33,484 nt of DNA from a virus, in the IMG/VR virus record IMGVR_UViG_3300007509_000031, positions 1 through 33,484 of that record; one strand, 5' to 3'. Within the stretch, counting starts at the first letter, position 1. Every line of letters starts with the position of its first letter. Shown one piece after another: positions 11,239 to 17,810 of this stretch. The position numbers and the translations under genes were made by a program. The notes beneath the pieces were generated by a model. It made no database searches and was not told where the DNA came from. It worked only from the letters and a program-made list of their open reading frames with translations.

Positions 11239-11267
11239 TTGACAACTTGGTAAAATTTCTGTATAAT
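11239..11267 (+). promoter_or_regulatory. promoter P8, sigma-70 consensus
   Basis: TTGACA 11239-11244, TATAAT 11262-11267, 17-bp spacer containing TTGGTAAAAT, preceded by AAAAAATAATTC. The expected start is about 11274. Drives 11300-11797. Confidence 0.9.
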
Positions 11268-11299
11268 ATACATTATAAAATCGAAAAAGGAAAAATATA

Positions 11300-11581
11300 A
11301 TGAAAATAATGCAGTTTGACTATCGTAAAAATTCAAATGATACCTCACATAGAGAGTTCATAGCACTTACTACTCCAACTAAGAATTATTTTGGGTTAGA
11401 TATTTCAGAACTTGAAGATGAAGAGGTAGCAGAAGTAGTGTATGGAGTTTCTAGGTTTGACGACTTAATTAAAGAAGCTCTAGAGCACAGAACTCAGTGG
11501 CTAAAAGAAAAAGGTTATGGTACTTATTATCGTAACTTTAGCCCTGAGAAGATGGGAAAAATCATTACCGAGGAACTATAG
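11300..11581 (+). CDS. hypothetical protein (93 aa)
   Basis: Unrecognised. The N-terminal half is beta-type (IMQFDYRKNSNDTSHREFIA; KNYFGLDISELEDEE), the C-terminal half helical with aromatic residues (DDLIKEALEHRTQWLKEKGY; TYYRNFSPEKM). AAGGAAAAA precedes the ATG. It is the first gene of its own strongly promoted unit. No catalytic or metal-binding motif is visible. Confidence 0.6.
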   Translation: MKIMQFDYRKNSNDTSHREFIALTTPTKNYFGLDISELEDEEVAEVVYGVSRFDDLIKEALEHRTQWLKEKGYGTYYRNFSPEKMGKIITEEL

Positions 11582-11584
11582 AGA

Positions 11585-11797
11585 ATGACACCCGAAAAAG
11601 AAAGTTTAGTAAATGCTCTACTGAGCTTATTTGATATGAACCCTAATATGCGAACAAGTATGGGGAACACATCCTTAAAAGTTCTAAATGCTTTTTTAGA
11701 GGGAGCAAGAGTAAATGCTGATGCGTATTATGAATTAAAGAAAAAACATGACGATTATCGGAAAAGATTAGCGAACTATGAATCAGTCATAGATTGA
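11585..11797 (+). CDS. hypothetical helical protein (70 aa)
   Basis: Unrecognised. Helical throughout, with SLVNALLSLFDMNPNMRTSM and a charged C-terminal helix (YYELKKKHDDYRKRLANYE) that may form a coiled coil. The ribosome site is GAG-rich (GAGGAACTATAGAGA) across the end of the upstream gene. It ends directly at a strong terminator. Confidence 0.55.
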   Translation: MTPEKESLVNALLSLFDMNPNMRTSMGNTSLKVLNAFLEGARVNADAYYELKKKHDDYRKRLANYESVID

Positions 11798-11801
11798 TGT
11801 T

Positions 11802-11827
11802 GAGGAGGCGAAAGCCTCCTCTTTTTT
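11802..11827 (+). terminator. strong intrinsic terminator
   Basis: GAGGAGGC (11802-11809), tetraloop GAAA, GCCTCCTC (11814-11821), then TTTTTT. The GNRA-type loop and 8-bp GC-rich stem make it one of the strongest terminators in the window. Confidence 0.93.
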
Positions 11828-11841
11828 CCTTGAGAAAAATT

Positions 11842-11997
11842 ATGAATTGGGTAATACTTTTATGTAAAACTTTTGGTGGTAAATGCCACGAAGATAAAGA
11901 CATAGCAGACAGGTGTTGCTATTTTAGACTATTTTGGTATGCGATGGAAATGATAGCAATGGTGGCTATTATAGCGAACGCAATACATCAATGGTAA
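11842..11997 (+). CDS. small cysteine-containing membrane protein (51 aa)
   Basis: Unrecognised. Reads MNWVILLCKTFGGKCHEDKD, then ADRCCYFRLFW, and ends in a hydrophobic helix (AMEMIAMVAIIANAI). Four cysteines and one histidine cluster in the first 30 residues and could bind a metal. An upstream in-frame ATG at 11794 would read through the terminator stem and is rejected. The ribosome site is weak and no consensus promoter lies after the terminator, so expression would rely on read-through. Confidence 0.4.
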   Translation: MNWVILLCKTFGGKCHEDKDIADRCCYFRLFWYAMEMIAMVAIIANAIHQW

Positions 11998-12010
11998 CAA
12001 AAATTATTTC

Positions 12011-12070
12011 AACCCTTACCATAGTGCCGCCCTCGATGCTAATGCATATATGGCGGACTGGTCAGGGGTT
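12011..12070. other. 60-nt imperfect inverted repeat, probable structured RNA or site
   Basis: Nested complementary blocks: AACCC 12011-12015 with GGGTT 12066-12070; ACC 12018-12020 with GGT 12060-12062; AGT 12023-12025 with ACT 12057-12059; CCGCC 12027-12031 with GGCGG 12052-12056; ATGC 12036-12039 with GCAT 12044-12047 around TAAT. About 20 base pairs in one long arm, without a T-run, in a gene-free interval just before P9. It is notably G+C-richer than its surroundings. It may be an RNA element at a transcript end, a protein-binding or origin site, or part of an untranslated RNA. Confidence 0.5.
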
Positions 12071-12090
12071 AACCTTTGAAAAAATAATTC

Positions 12091-12119
12091 TTGACAAAAT
12101 GGTAAAACTTTAGTATAAT
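12091..12119 (+). promoter_or_regulatory. promoter P9, sigma-70 consensus (replication region)
   Basis: TTGACA 12091-12096, TATAAT 12114-12119, 17-bp spacer containing ATGGTAAAAC. The expected start is about 12126. The leader begins with a weak hairpin (CTTGTGA with TCACGAAG, one bulged base) and an A/T run, then AAAGGA before ATG 12181. Drives the DNA-binding protein and ligase genes. Confidence 0.9.
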
Positions 12120-12180
12120 ATGTCTTGTGAAATTGAGAAATCACGAAGAAAATTTTTTATAACAACTAAAAGGACGCAAA

Positions 12181-12540
12181 ATGGCTTGGACAGATGAATT
12201 GAAAGCAGAAGTAGTTGGTGAGTATGAGGCTCGTGAGCCTACTCCCGAAAATAGTATGGATATCGTAAAGGAGCTTGCTGAAGAGTATGAGCAGACTCCA
12301 AATGGTGTTCGTATGATTCTGACAAAAGCTGGAGTTTATGTAAAGAAAGCTCCTGCAGCAAAGTCTAGTTCTTCAGGTGATAAGCCTGCTAGAGTTAGCA
12401 AGGCAGAGCAGATCGAAAAACTTACTGGAGCTTTGACTGATGCTGGAGTTGAAGTAGACTCTGACATTATCGAGAAGATGACTGGTAAGGCAGCTCTGTA
12501 CTTTTTCAATGTAGTTTCACAAATTACTAAGGACGATTAA
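12181..12540 (+). CDS. HTH/SANT-like DNA-binding protein (119 aa)
   Basis: The N-terminal domain (WTDELKAEVVGEY, then DIVKELAEEY and GVRMILTKAGVYV) looks like a SANT/Myb-type helix-turn-helix similar to the repeats in the protein at 15308. A short linker rich in A, S and K (residues 56-72) joins it to a C-terminal helical part (EQIEKLTGALTDAGVEVD; MTGKAALYFFNVVSQI). First gene behind P9, with AAAGGA upstream; likely abundant. Probably a phage regulator or DNA-organising protein of the replication module. No enzymatic motif. Confidence 0.6.
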   Translation: MAWTDELKAEVVGEYEAREPTPENSMDIVKELAEEYEQTPNGVRMILTKAGVYVKKAPAAKSSSSGDKPARVSKAEQIEKLTGALTDAGVEVDSDIIEKMTGKAALYFFNVVSQITKDD

Positions 12541-13223
12541 TGGCATCACGAGGTGTTAAGACTAAAGAAGGCGAGTTACTAGACGATGAGAATCTGGATA
12601 AAGTAACAGCCTTATTGAACGCAAGTGATCCTATCACTAAGAAGGAAGCTTGTAAGATTCTCAACATTAGTTACAACACAACTCGTCTTGCTAAAATTCT
12701 GGAACAGCATGAGGAACGAAAAGCACAGATAAAGAGGATAAAAGCCAAGAAGCGTGGAACTTCTGCTACTCCTATGGAGCTACAAGGTATCCTTGTAGAC
12801 TATCTTAAGGGAGAATCTATTACTGAACTTTCTAAGCAGAACTATCGCTCAACTGGCTTTATCAAAGGCATACTTCGTAAGTATAATGTGCCTCTGCGTT
12901 CTAAAGCTACCGATTATTTCAATCCAGAAATGATCCCAGATGGTGCTCTAAAAGAGGACTATGCAAAAGATGAAATCTGCTGGTCTGCTAGATATAATAC
13001 AATGGCTCAAGTGGTTGGGCATGTAGCGACTGAAAAGAAGTTCGAACACTTTAATAGTGACGGACTTTATGAGACCCACCCAGAACACGGTAAAGTATAT
13101 CGTTTATGGGTATTTGGAGATCACTGTCGTTATGCTTACCAACCTTGGTATGAGCTAGGAAATTTAGAACATCTAACAGAACTTGGCGTTAATCTAACGG
13201 AACATAGTGCTTCTATGGTGTAA
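12540..13223 (+). CDS. putative DNA-binding protein with two HTH segments (227 aa)
   Basis: Residues 25-50 (NASDPITKKEACKILNISYN) and 77-118 (ELQGILVDYLKGESITELSK, then STGFIKGILRKYNVPLR) each look like helix-turn-helix units that recognise DNA by a tri-helical fold, as in resolvase-type or transposase-type HTHs. The C-terminal half (120-227) is a distinct domain with aromatic and histidine residues (HPEHGKVYRLWVFGDHC; YAYQPWYELGNLEHL). TAATG overlap with the preceding gene. Likely a transcriptional or replication regulator, co-expressed with the ligase. Function not established. Confidence 0.55.
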   Translation: MASRGVKTKEGELLDDENLDKVTALLNASDPITKKEACKILNISYNTTRLAKILEQHEERKAQIKRIKAKKRGTSATPMELQGILVDYLKGESITELSKQNYRSTGFIKGILRKYNVPLRSKATDYFNPEMIPDGALKEDYAKDEICWSARYNTMAQVVGHVATEKKFEHFNSDGLYETHPEHGKVYRLWVFGDHCRYAYQPWYELGNLEHLTELGVNLTEHSASMV

Positions 13224-13226
13224 GAA

Positions 13227-13535
13227 ATGGAACAAAACAACGATATTTATAATCGTATAATATATGAAAATGAAGCAAAAGGACAACAATATAGGCTAAC
13301 CGTTAGTGAATTTAGAGAGCAGATGTACTTACATATCCGTAAGTATTATCTTAGTTTTGATGAAGGGTATCTTCCCACAAAAGAAGGTGCTTGTATACCG
13401 TTAACAATCGGTACAGTAGCAGAACTATTCGATGCTCTAGTAGATTTACTATCCGAAACAGAAGTAAAGTTTAAATTTGCGAAAGAACTAAAGAAAGAAT
13501 TGGAGGAAATAGTAAATGACGGACATCTTGACTAA
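13227..13535 (+). CDS. PC4-like single-stranded DNA-binding protein (102 aa)
   Basis: Residues 20-75 match the PC4/Sub1 ssDNA-binding fold: YRLTVSEFREQMYLHIRKYY (beta-strands with the conserved IR-x-Y), then PTKEGACIPLT (PTKKGISL-type motif) and the helix VAELFDALVDLL. PC4-type proteins bind single-stranded DNA as dimers and act in transcription or replication. N- and C-terminal extensions are acidic or helical. Overlaps the ligase gene by 20 nt, so it is co-translated with a replication enzyme. Fold call from motif pattern; the role is inferred. Confidence 0.6.
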   Translation: MEQNNDIYNRIIYENEAKGQQYRLTVSEFREQMYLHIRKYYLSFDEGYLPTKEGACIPLTIGTVAELFDALVDLLSETEVKFKFAKELKKELEEIVNDGHLD

Positions 13536-14475
13536 ACTGCGAACAGCTAGTAAGGCTTACTATGAAGGTAATCCTATTATGTCAGATGAAGAATTCGACC
13601 TTTTAGCTGAAGCCGCTAACTTTGATGAAGTTGGTGCTCCAGTAGAGGAAAGAGTTAAACACCCGTATAGACTATTCTCCCTTCAAAAATATTATGTTGG
13701 TGAAGGAAAAGATCCCTTAGAGAGTTACTCTAAAGAGATTGTTGAAACAACTAAATTAGATGGAGCAGCAATCGCTGTGTCTTACCTTAACGGTAAGTTG
13801 CACAGAGTTCTTACTAGAGGAGACGGTATTGAGGGGTTAGATATTACTAGTAAATTTTTGAACAGTAATGTTGTACCTAGAAATATTGGATTTAATACTG
13901 AAGATATTCTGCAAATTACGGGCGAAGTAGTAGCCCCTAAAGAAATTCCTAATGCTAGAAATTATGCAGCAGGAGCATTAAACTTGAAAGATCAAGTAGA
14001 GTTTAATAGTAGGGATATTACTTTTATCGCTTATGGTATGCAAAATGAACAATCTTACAAATCGGACAGTTATAGACAAGATATGGAGTATCTTAGGAAG
14101 TTCGGCTTCAATACTGTCTTGGATTCTGCTTGGGATATATTTCCTAATGATGGTCGTGTTTTTAGGGTAGATAGTAATAAAGACTTTAATGAATTAGGTC
14201 ATACTGCTAAACACCCTCGTGGAGCTTATGCTCTAAAAACTAGAACTGAAGGTATACCAACTAAATTATTAGATGTAGTTTGGCAAACAGGTAAGAGTGG
14301 AAAAGTTACTCCTGTAGCTATTCTTGACCCTATCGAAATTGATGGGGCTAACATTTCTCAAGCTACACTTAACAATATTAAGTATATCGAAGATTTGGGG
14401 TTAGAAATTGGCTGTACTGTAGCAGTCGAAAGAGCTGGTGGTATCATACCGCGAGTCTTGAAAAGAATTTTATAA
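13516..14475 (+). CDS. ligA: NAD+-dependent DNA ligase, adenylation and OB-domain subunit
   Basis: N-terminal two-thirds of a bacterial-type LigA (319 aa compared with about 670 for a full ligase). Residues 14-28 (AYYEGNPIMSDEEFD) form the NMN/NAD-binding Ia region. K80 in TTKLDG is the lysine adenylated by NAD+. RGDGIEGLDIT and GEVVAPKE follow. The OB domain lies near 245-319 (DVVWQTGKSGKVTPVA; GCTVAVERAGGIIPRV). It ends where zinc-finger, HhH and BRCT domains would follow; those are in the next gene. Coliphage T5 also has its ligase as two subunits. GGAGGA ribosome site. Seals nicks in phage DNA. Confidence 0.88.
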   Translation: MTDILTKLRTASKAYYEGNPIMSDEEFDLLAEAANFDEVGAPVEERVKHPYRLFSLQKYYVGEGKDPLESYSKEIVETTKLDGAAIAVSYLNGKLHRVLTRGDGIEGLDITSKFLNSNVVPRNIGFNTEDILQITGEVVAPKEIPNARNYAAGALNLKDQVEFNSRDITFIAYGMQNEQSYKSDSYRQDMEYLRKFGFNTVLDSAWDIFPNDGRVFRVDSNKDFNELGHTAKHPRGAYALKTRTEGIPTKLLDVVWQTGKSGKVTPVAILDPIEIDGANISQATLNNIKYIEDLGLEIGCTVAVERAGGIIPRVLKRIL

Positions 14476-14493
14476 CCTCGGTAAAAATAATTC

Positions 14494-14522
14494 TTGACAA
14501 AATGGTTAAAATTAAGTATAAT
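14494..14522 (+). promoter_or_regulatory. promoter P10, sigma-70 consensus, between the ligase halves
   Basis: TTGACA 14494-14499, TATAAT 14517-14522, 17-bp spacer containing AATGGTTAAAAT. It sits exactly between the two ligase genes. The expected start is about 14529, leaving only about 7 nt of untranslated leader before ATG 14536. Confidence 0.9.
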
Positions 14523-14535
14523 ATACATATATAAA

Positions 14536-15306
14536 ATGAAAAAAGAAATTTATAAAAAAATTGTTTCCCCTACTAACTGCCCATCTTGTGGTGGGTTATT
14601 GGTAAGAGTAAAAGACCAATTATTTTGTAAAAATACTGATTGTGAGGCTCAGTCCTCTAAGAAATTAGAGCATTTTGCTAAGGTATTAAAGATTAAAGGT
14701 CTTGGTCCCGCAAGCATAAACAAACTTGGTATCACAACAGTTAAAGAACTATACGAATTAACTGAGCATGATTTGGAGTCAGTGTTAGGAAAAAATGGAT
14801 TAAAGATTTATTCTAATATTCAAATCAGCAAGCGTGCTGAATTAGGAACACTACTACATAGCTTCTCAATTAATTTAGTAGGATCTACTGCTGGTAAGAA
14901 AATTGCCTCAGTAGTTAAACATATCGAGCAATTCGATAATGAAAAAGGTAAGGAAGCTGGGTTAGGGCAGAAAACTATTGATTCTGTTTTGACTTGGATT
15001 TCTGAAGAGTATTTCGGCAAAGGTTTGAATGAACTGCCTTTAAGCTTTAAATCTTCTGAAACAAAAAGTAGCCCAACAGTAAGTAATGGGCTTAAGGTTT
15101 GTATAACAGGAAAGCTAAAAGACTTTAAGAACAGAACTGAAGCGGGCAAATATTTGGAGTCTAAAGGATATACTATTGTATCTGGCGTTAGCAAGAACAT
15201 AGATATTCTGATAGACGAAGAAGGAAAACAATCTAGTAAACGCACAAAAGCCGAAAAATTAAACATTAAAATTGATACAATCAAAAATCTTATAGGAGAT
15301 AATTAA
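14536..15306 (+). CDS. ligB: NAD+-dependent DNA ligase, zinc-finger/HhH/BRCT subunit
   Basis: C-terminal third of LigA as a separate 256-aa protein: four-cysteine zinc finger (C15, C18, C31, C36 in NCPSCGG...FCKNTDCEAQ), helix-hairpin-helix repeats at about 50-170 (KIKGLGPASINKLGI; NLVGSTAGKKIASVV), and a BRCT domain at about 178-256 (LKVCITGKLKDFKNRTEAG; YTIVSGVSKNIDILI). It should pair with the upstream subunit to wrap and seal nicked DNA. The ATG at 14536 is chosen; a TTG at 14494 is the -35 box of P10 itself. No Shine-Dalgarno is present and the leader is about 7 nt, so initiation is near-leaderless. Confidence 0.85.
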   Translation: MKKEIYKKIVSPTNCPSCGGLLVRVKDQLFCKNTDCEAQSSKKLEHFAKVLKIKGLGPASINKLGITTVKELYELTEHDLESVLGKNGLKIYSNIQISKRAELGTLLHSFSINLVGSTAGKKIASVVKHIEQFDNEKGKEAGLGQKTIDSVLTWISEEYFGKGLNELPLSFKSSETKSSPTVSNGLKVCITGKLKDFKNRTEAGKYLESKGYTIVSGVSKNIDILIDEEGKQSSKRTKAEKLNIKIDTIKNLIGDN

Positions 15307-15307
15307 T

Positions 15308-16051
15308 ATGGCAATCCCTAAGTGGACAGACGAAAGAACTGAAACTCTTACATCACTGGTTGACGACGAGTCACCAGTATCACAGGCTACTGTAGCATCA
15401 GCTGCTGAATCTTTGGAAACTACTGCTCGCAGTGTTTCTTCAAAGCTACGCAAGATGGGCTACGAAGTAGAGTTAGCTGCAACAGCTAACAAGCGCACTT
15501 ATACCGAAGCTCAGGAAGCTGAGTTAGCAGATTTTGTAAATGACAACTCTGGTCGTTACACTTATGCTGAAATCGCTGCGATGGTATTAGATGGCGAGTT
15601 TAGCCCTAAGTCAATTCAAGGCAAGCTATTGTCTATGGAACTAACTGGCAAGGTTAAACCAACTGTACGAGAAGCTGCTGCTCGTACTTACTCAGAGGAA
15701 GAGGAAGCAACTGTACTTGAGATGATCGGGGACGGTGCTTTCGTTGAGGATATTGCAGATGCACTTGGTAAGAGCATCAACTCTATCCGTGGAAAGGCTC
15801 TTAGTCTTTCTCGTACTCACGGCATTTCTATGCCTAAGCAGCGTGAGTCACACGCTAAAGCGAAGACCGACGCTTTAGAAGCTCTTGGTGATATCACCAA
15901 TATGACCGTTGAAGACATTGCTGATGCTATCGGAAAGACCGTTCGTGGCGTTAAAACAATGTTGACACACCGTGGTCTTCTTTGCTCTAACTATGATGGA
16001 GCTAAGAAGGCGGCTCAAGCTGCTGCTAAGCGCGAAGCTGCTACTGCGTAG
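15308..16051 (+). CDS. D5-like DNA-binding protein with four HTH repeats (247 aa)
   Basis: Four tandem helix-turn-helix (SANT/Myb-like) units, each starting with an acidic helix and ending in a basic recognition helix: about 6-52 (SVSSKLRKMG), 64-112 (SIQGKLLSME), 127-170 (SIRGKALSLS) and 185-224 (GVKTMLTHRG). Length and position, between ligase and replicative helicase, agree with T5 D5, an early DNA-binding protein acting on replication and transcription. The tail is Ala/Lys-rich. 12 of its 13 arginine codons are CGN, whereas neighbours prefer AGA, indicating strong expression. A terminator follows 33 nt after the stop. Confidence 0.65.
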   Translation: MAIPKWTDERTETLTSLVDDESPVSQATVASAAESLETTARSVSSKLRKMGYEVELAATANKRTYTEAQEAELADFVNDNSGRYTYAEIAAMVLDGEFSPKSIQGKLLSMELTGKVKPTVREAAARTYSEEEEATVLEMIGDGAFVEDIADALGKSINSIRGKALSLSRTHGISMPKQRESHAKAKTDALEALGDITNMTVEDIADAIGKTVRGVKTMLTHRGLLCSNYDGAKKAAQAAAKREAATA

Positions 16052-16084
16052 TAGTTGATAGCTTAATTATTAGCTTGGAGGGTA

Positions 16085-16110
16085 GGTAGGCAACTGCCTA
16101 CCCTTTTTTT
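16085..16110 (+). terminator. intrinsic terminator after the D5-like gene, probably leaky
   Basis: GGTAGGC (16085-16091), loop AACT, GCCTACC (16096-16102), then a run of seven T's. No consensus promoter follows before the helicase operon, so essential downstream genes must be reached by read-through or antitermination. Confidence 0.85.
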
Positions 16111-16124
16111 CGTCTGGAGGATGT

Positions 16125-16424
16125 ATGAAAGTTATTGTGGAATATGAAGATACAGATAGTCTAGTACCCGATGAGGTTGCTACCCATAATATAGACTATT
16201 TTGGCCCAGGCACTACAGTTAAGATAAGTCCTACACATGAGGATCCCTTATCACACATATATTTCGGAATTCAAGGGTTAGTTACATTTGAACAAATTCA
16301 GCTGTTTCACGATTCGGGGCCGCTGTACAAACAACACTTGAACCAACTAAGAGAAGAAATTCTTGATAAATTAGAAATTGAACTAAACCGCGTTATTATT
16401 GATAATGAGGCAAAATTAAGGTAA
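16125..16424 (+). CDS. hypothetical protein (99 aa)
   Basis: Unrecognised. Begins with beta-type sequence (MKVIVEYEDTDSLVPDEVAT; TVKISPTHEDPLSHIYFG) and ends in a charged helix (LNQLREEILDKLEIELNRVI). GGAGG is well placed before the ATG. The gene is directly upstream of the helicase, so it may be a small replisome accessory factor such as a helicase loader or primase partner; only position suggests this. Confidence 0.55.
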   Translation: MKVIVEYEDTDSLVPDEVATHNIDYFGPGTTVKISPTHEDPLSHIYFGIQGLVTFEQIQLFHDSGPLYKQHLNQLREEILDKLEIELNRVIIDNEAKLR

Positions 16425-16433
16425 GATCATGTT

Positions 16434-17810
16434 ATGGCTGATATTGGAAGTGTCGTATTACATAAACTTCTTAACGAAAGAAGTTTAGGAGCGTGGACAA
16501 GGCTTAAACTAGCTTTTTTCAGCTCTTCGCACGCCTCAATATATAGTGCTATTAACAAGTATTATATTAAACATCAAGCGATACCTAACTTTGAAGACCT
16601 GCTCCTTATCACTAGGGACGGCCCGCTCAAACGAGCACTCAAAGCATTAGAATCCCTAGAAACCCCTGATGTAGACATTGATCTAGCTATGGAGGCATTG
16701 ATTAATGAGTTTACTCAGAATGAGGCGTTACTACAAATAGATAAATTTGTAGACAGAATTACTATGATGGATGTGCAAGAAGTCAAAGACGAAATTGCGC
16801 ATATATTACTACACTTGGATGAAAAGACGCATACAAGTGAGAAAATTGCAACTATGTCAGATGTTCAATTATTTGATATAGATGAATCAGAAACATTGTT
16901 CCCTATGGGACTAAATAATAAATACGATGCCACACTCGGTGGAACAGCCTCGCAAGAATTAGTGCTATTTGGAGGTTATCGAGGATCAGGTAAGTCAGTA
17001 ATAAGTACAAACCTGATGGTAAATCAATACTTAATGGGTAATTCATCAATTTACTTTAGTATTGAAATGAGAGCACAAGAAGTATTCACTAGAACTATGA
17101 GTATTCTAGCAGATGTGAATAATACCAATCTGACTAGAGGTCTTAGTTCAGATAATGAAGTTATGACATTGGCTCAAAAACGAGCAGATATGTTCGTAGA
17201 TGGGCAAGACCTATTAGAAGAATATTTAGTACATAAAGATTATACTAAGTTTGAAAAAGAACTAAATCGTACTAAGATACTAAAACCAGATAACCAAATG
17301 GTTATTATTGATGACCAAGGGCTTACTATCCCTAGTATTGATCTCCACTTGCAGAATTTTAAAGCACAGTTTGGAGATAAACTAAAATTAGTAGTGGTGG
17401 ATTATGTTAATCAGATTGTAGCAGAAGATATGTACAACTGGCAAACACAGCTAACGCTAAGTAAAGAGTTAAAGAACTTGGCAAGGAAACACAACGTTTG
17501 TGTAGTTGCCCCATATCAGATTGATGCTACTGGAGAGGCAAGATATTCTAAAGGTATTCTTGATGCTGCAGATAGAGCATTTATCCTTAAACCACAGGAT
17601 CATGACACAGGAGTGTTTAGTTTCGAAACTACTAAGATGAGAAACGGAACCCCTATGAACTTCTCTAGTACAATTAATTGGAACTCATTAAAGATTTCTC
17701 CAGTTGATGTACCTTACGAAGATAAAGACCCAAAAGCTAAAAAGAAAGTAACGAAGAAAGAACCTAAAGTAAAAGAACTTAAGAAAATGTCAGATGACTT
17801 GGAGTTTTAA
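16434..17810 (+). CDS. replicative DNA helicase, DnaB-like (458 aa)
   Basis: RecA-fold hexameric 5'-3' helicase unwinding the phage fork. Walker A GGYRGSGKS lies at about 180-188; the Walker B region is KLVVVDYVNQ at about 317-326; IYFSIEMRAQEV (about 207) and the helicase-4-type tail VCVVAPYQID with TKMRNG at about 400 are DnaB-family features. The N-terminal 150 residues are the helical primase-interacting type (HQAIPNFEDLL). The lysine-rich C-terminal tail (KAKKKVTKKEPK) is phage-specific. Corresponds in position to T5 D6. Start ATG 16434; the primase follows with its ATG directly after the stop. Confidence 0.85.
   Translation: MADIGSVVLHKLLNERSLGAWTRLKLAFFSSSHASIYSAINKYYIKHQAIPNFEDLLLITRDGPLKRALKALESLETPDVDIDLAMEALINEFTQNEALLQIDKFVDRITMMDVQEVKDEIAHILLHLDEKTHTSEKIATMSDVQLFDIDESETLFPMGLNNKYDATLGGTASQELVLFGGYRGSGKSVISTNLMVNQYLMGNSSIYFSIEMRAQEVFTRTMSILADVNNTNLTRGLSSDNEVMTLAQKRADMFVDGQDLLEEYLVHKDYTKFEKELNRTKILKPDNQMVIIDDQGLTIPSIDLHLQNFKAQFGDKLKLVVVDYVNQIVAEDMYNWQTQLTLSKELKNLARKHNVCVVAPYQIDATGEARYSKGILDAADRAFILKPQDHDTGVFSFETTKMRNGTPMNFSSTINWNSLKISPVDVPYEDKDPKAKKKVTKKEPKVKELKKMSDDLEF

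Noticed and set aside
11794-11841. Upstream ATG for the 11842 gene
   Set aside because: Its first 16 codons would be the terminator stem and T-run (11802-11827).
14494-14535. Upstream TTG start extending the ligase C-terminal subunit
   Set aside because: The TTG is the -35 hexamer of promoter P10, so the transcript would not contain it; the natural start is ATG 14536 just before the MKKEIYKK sequence.
14820-15284. Minus-strand open frame of 154 codons
   Set aside because: Antisense to the recognisable zinc-finger/HhH/BRCT ligase subunit; no initiation signals.
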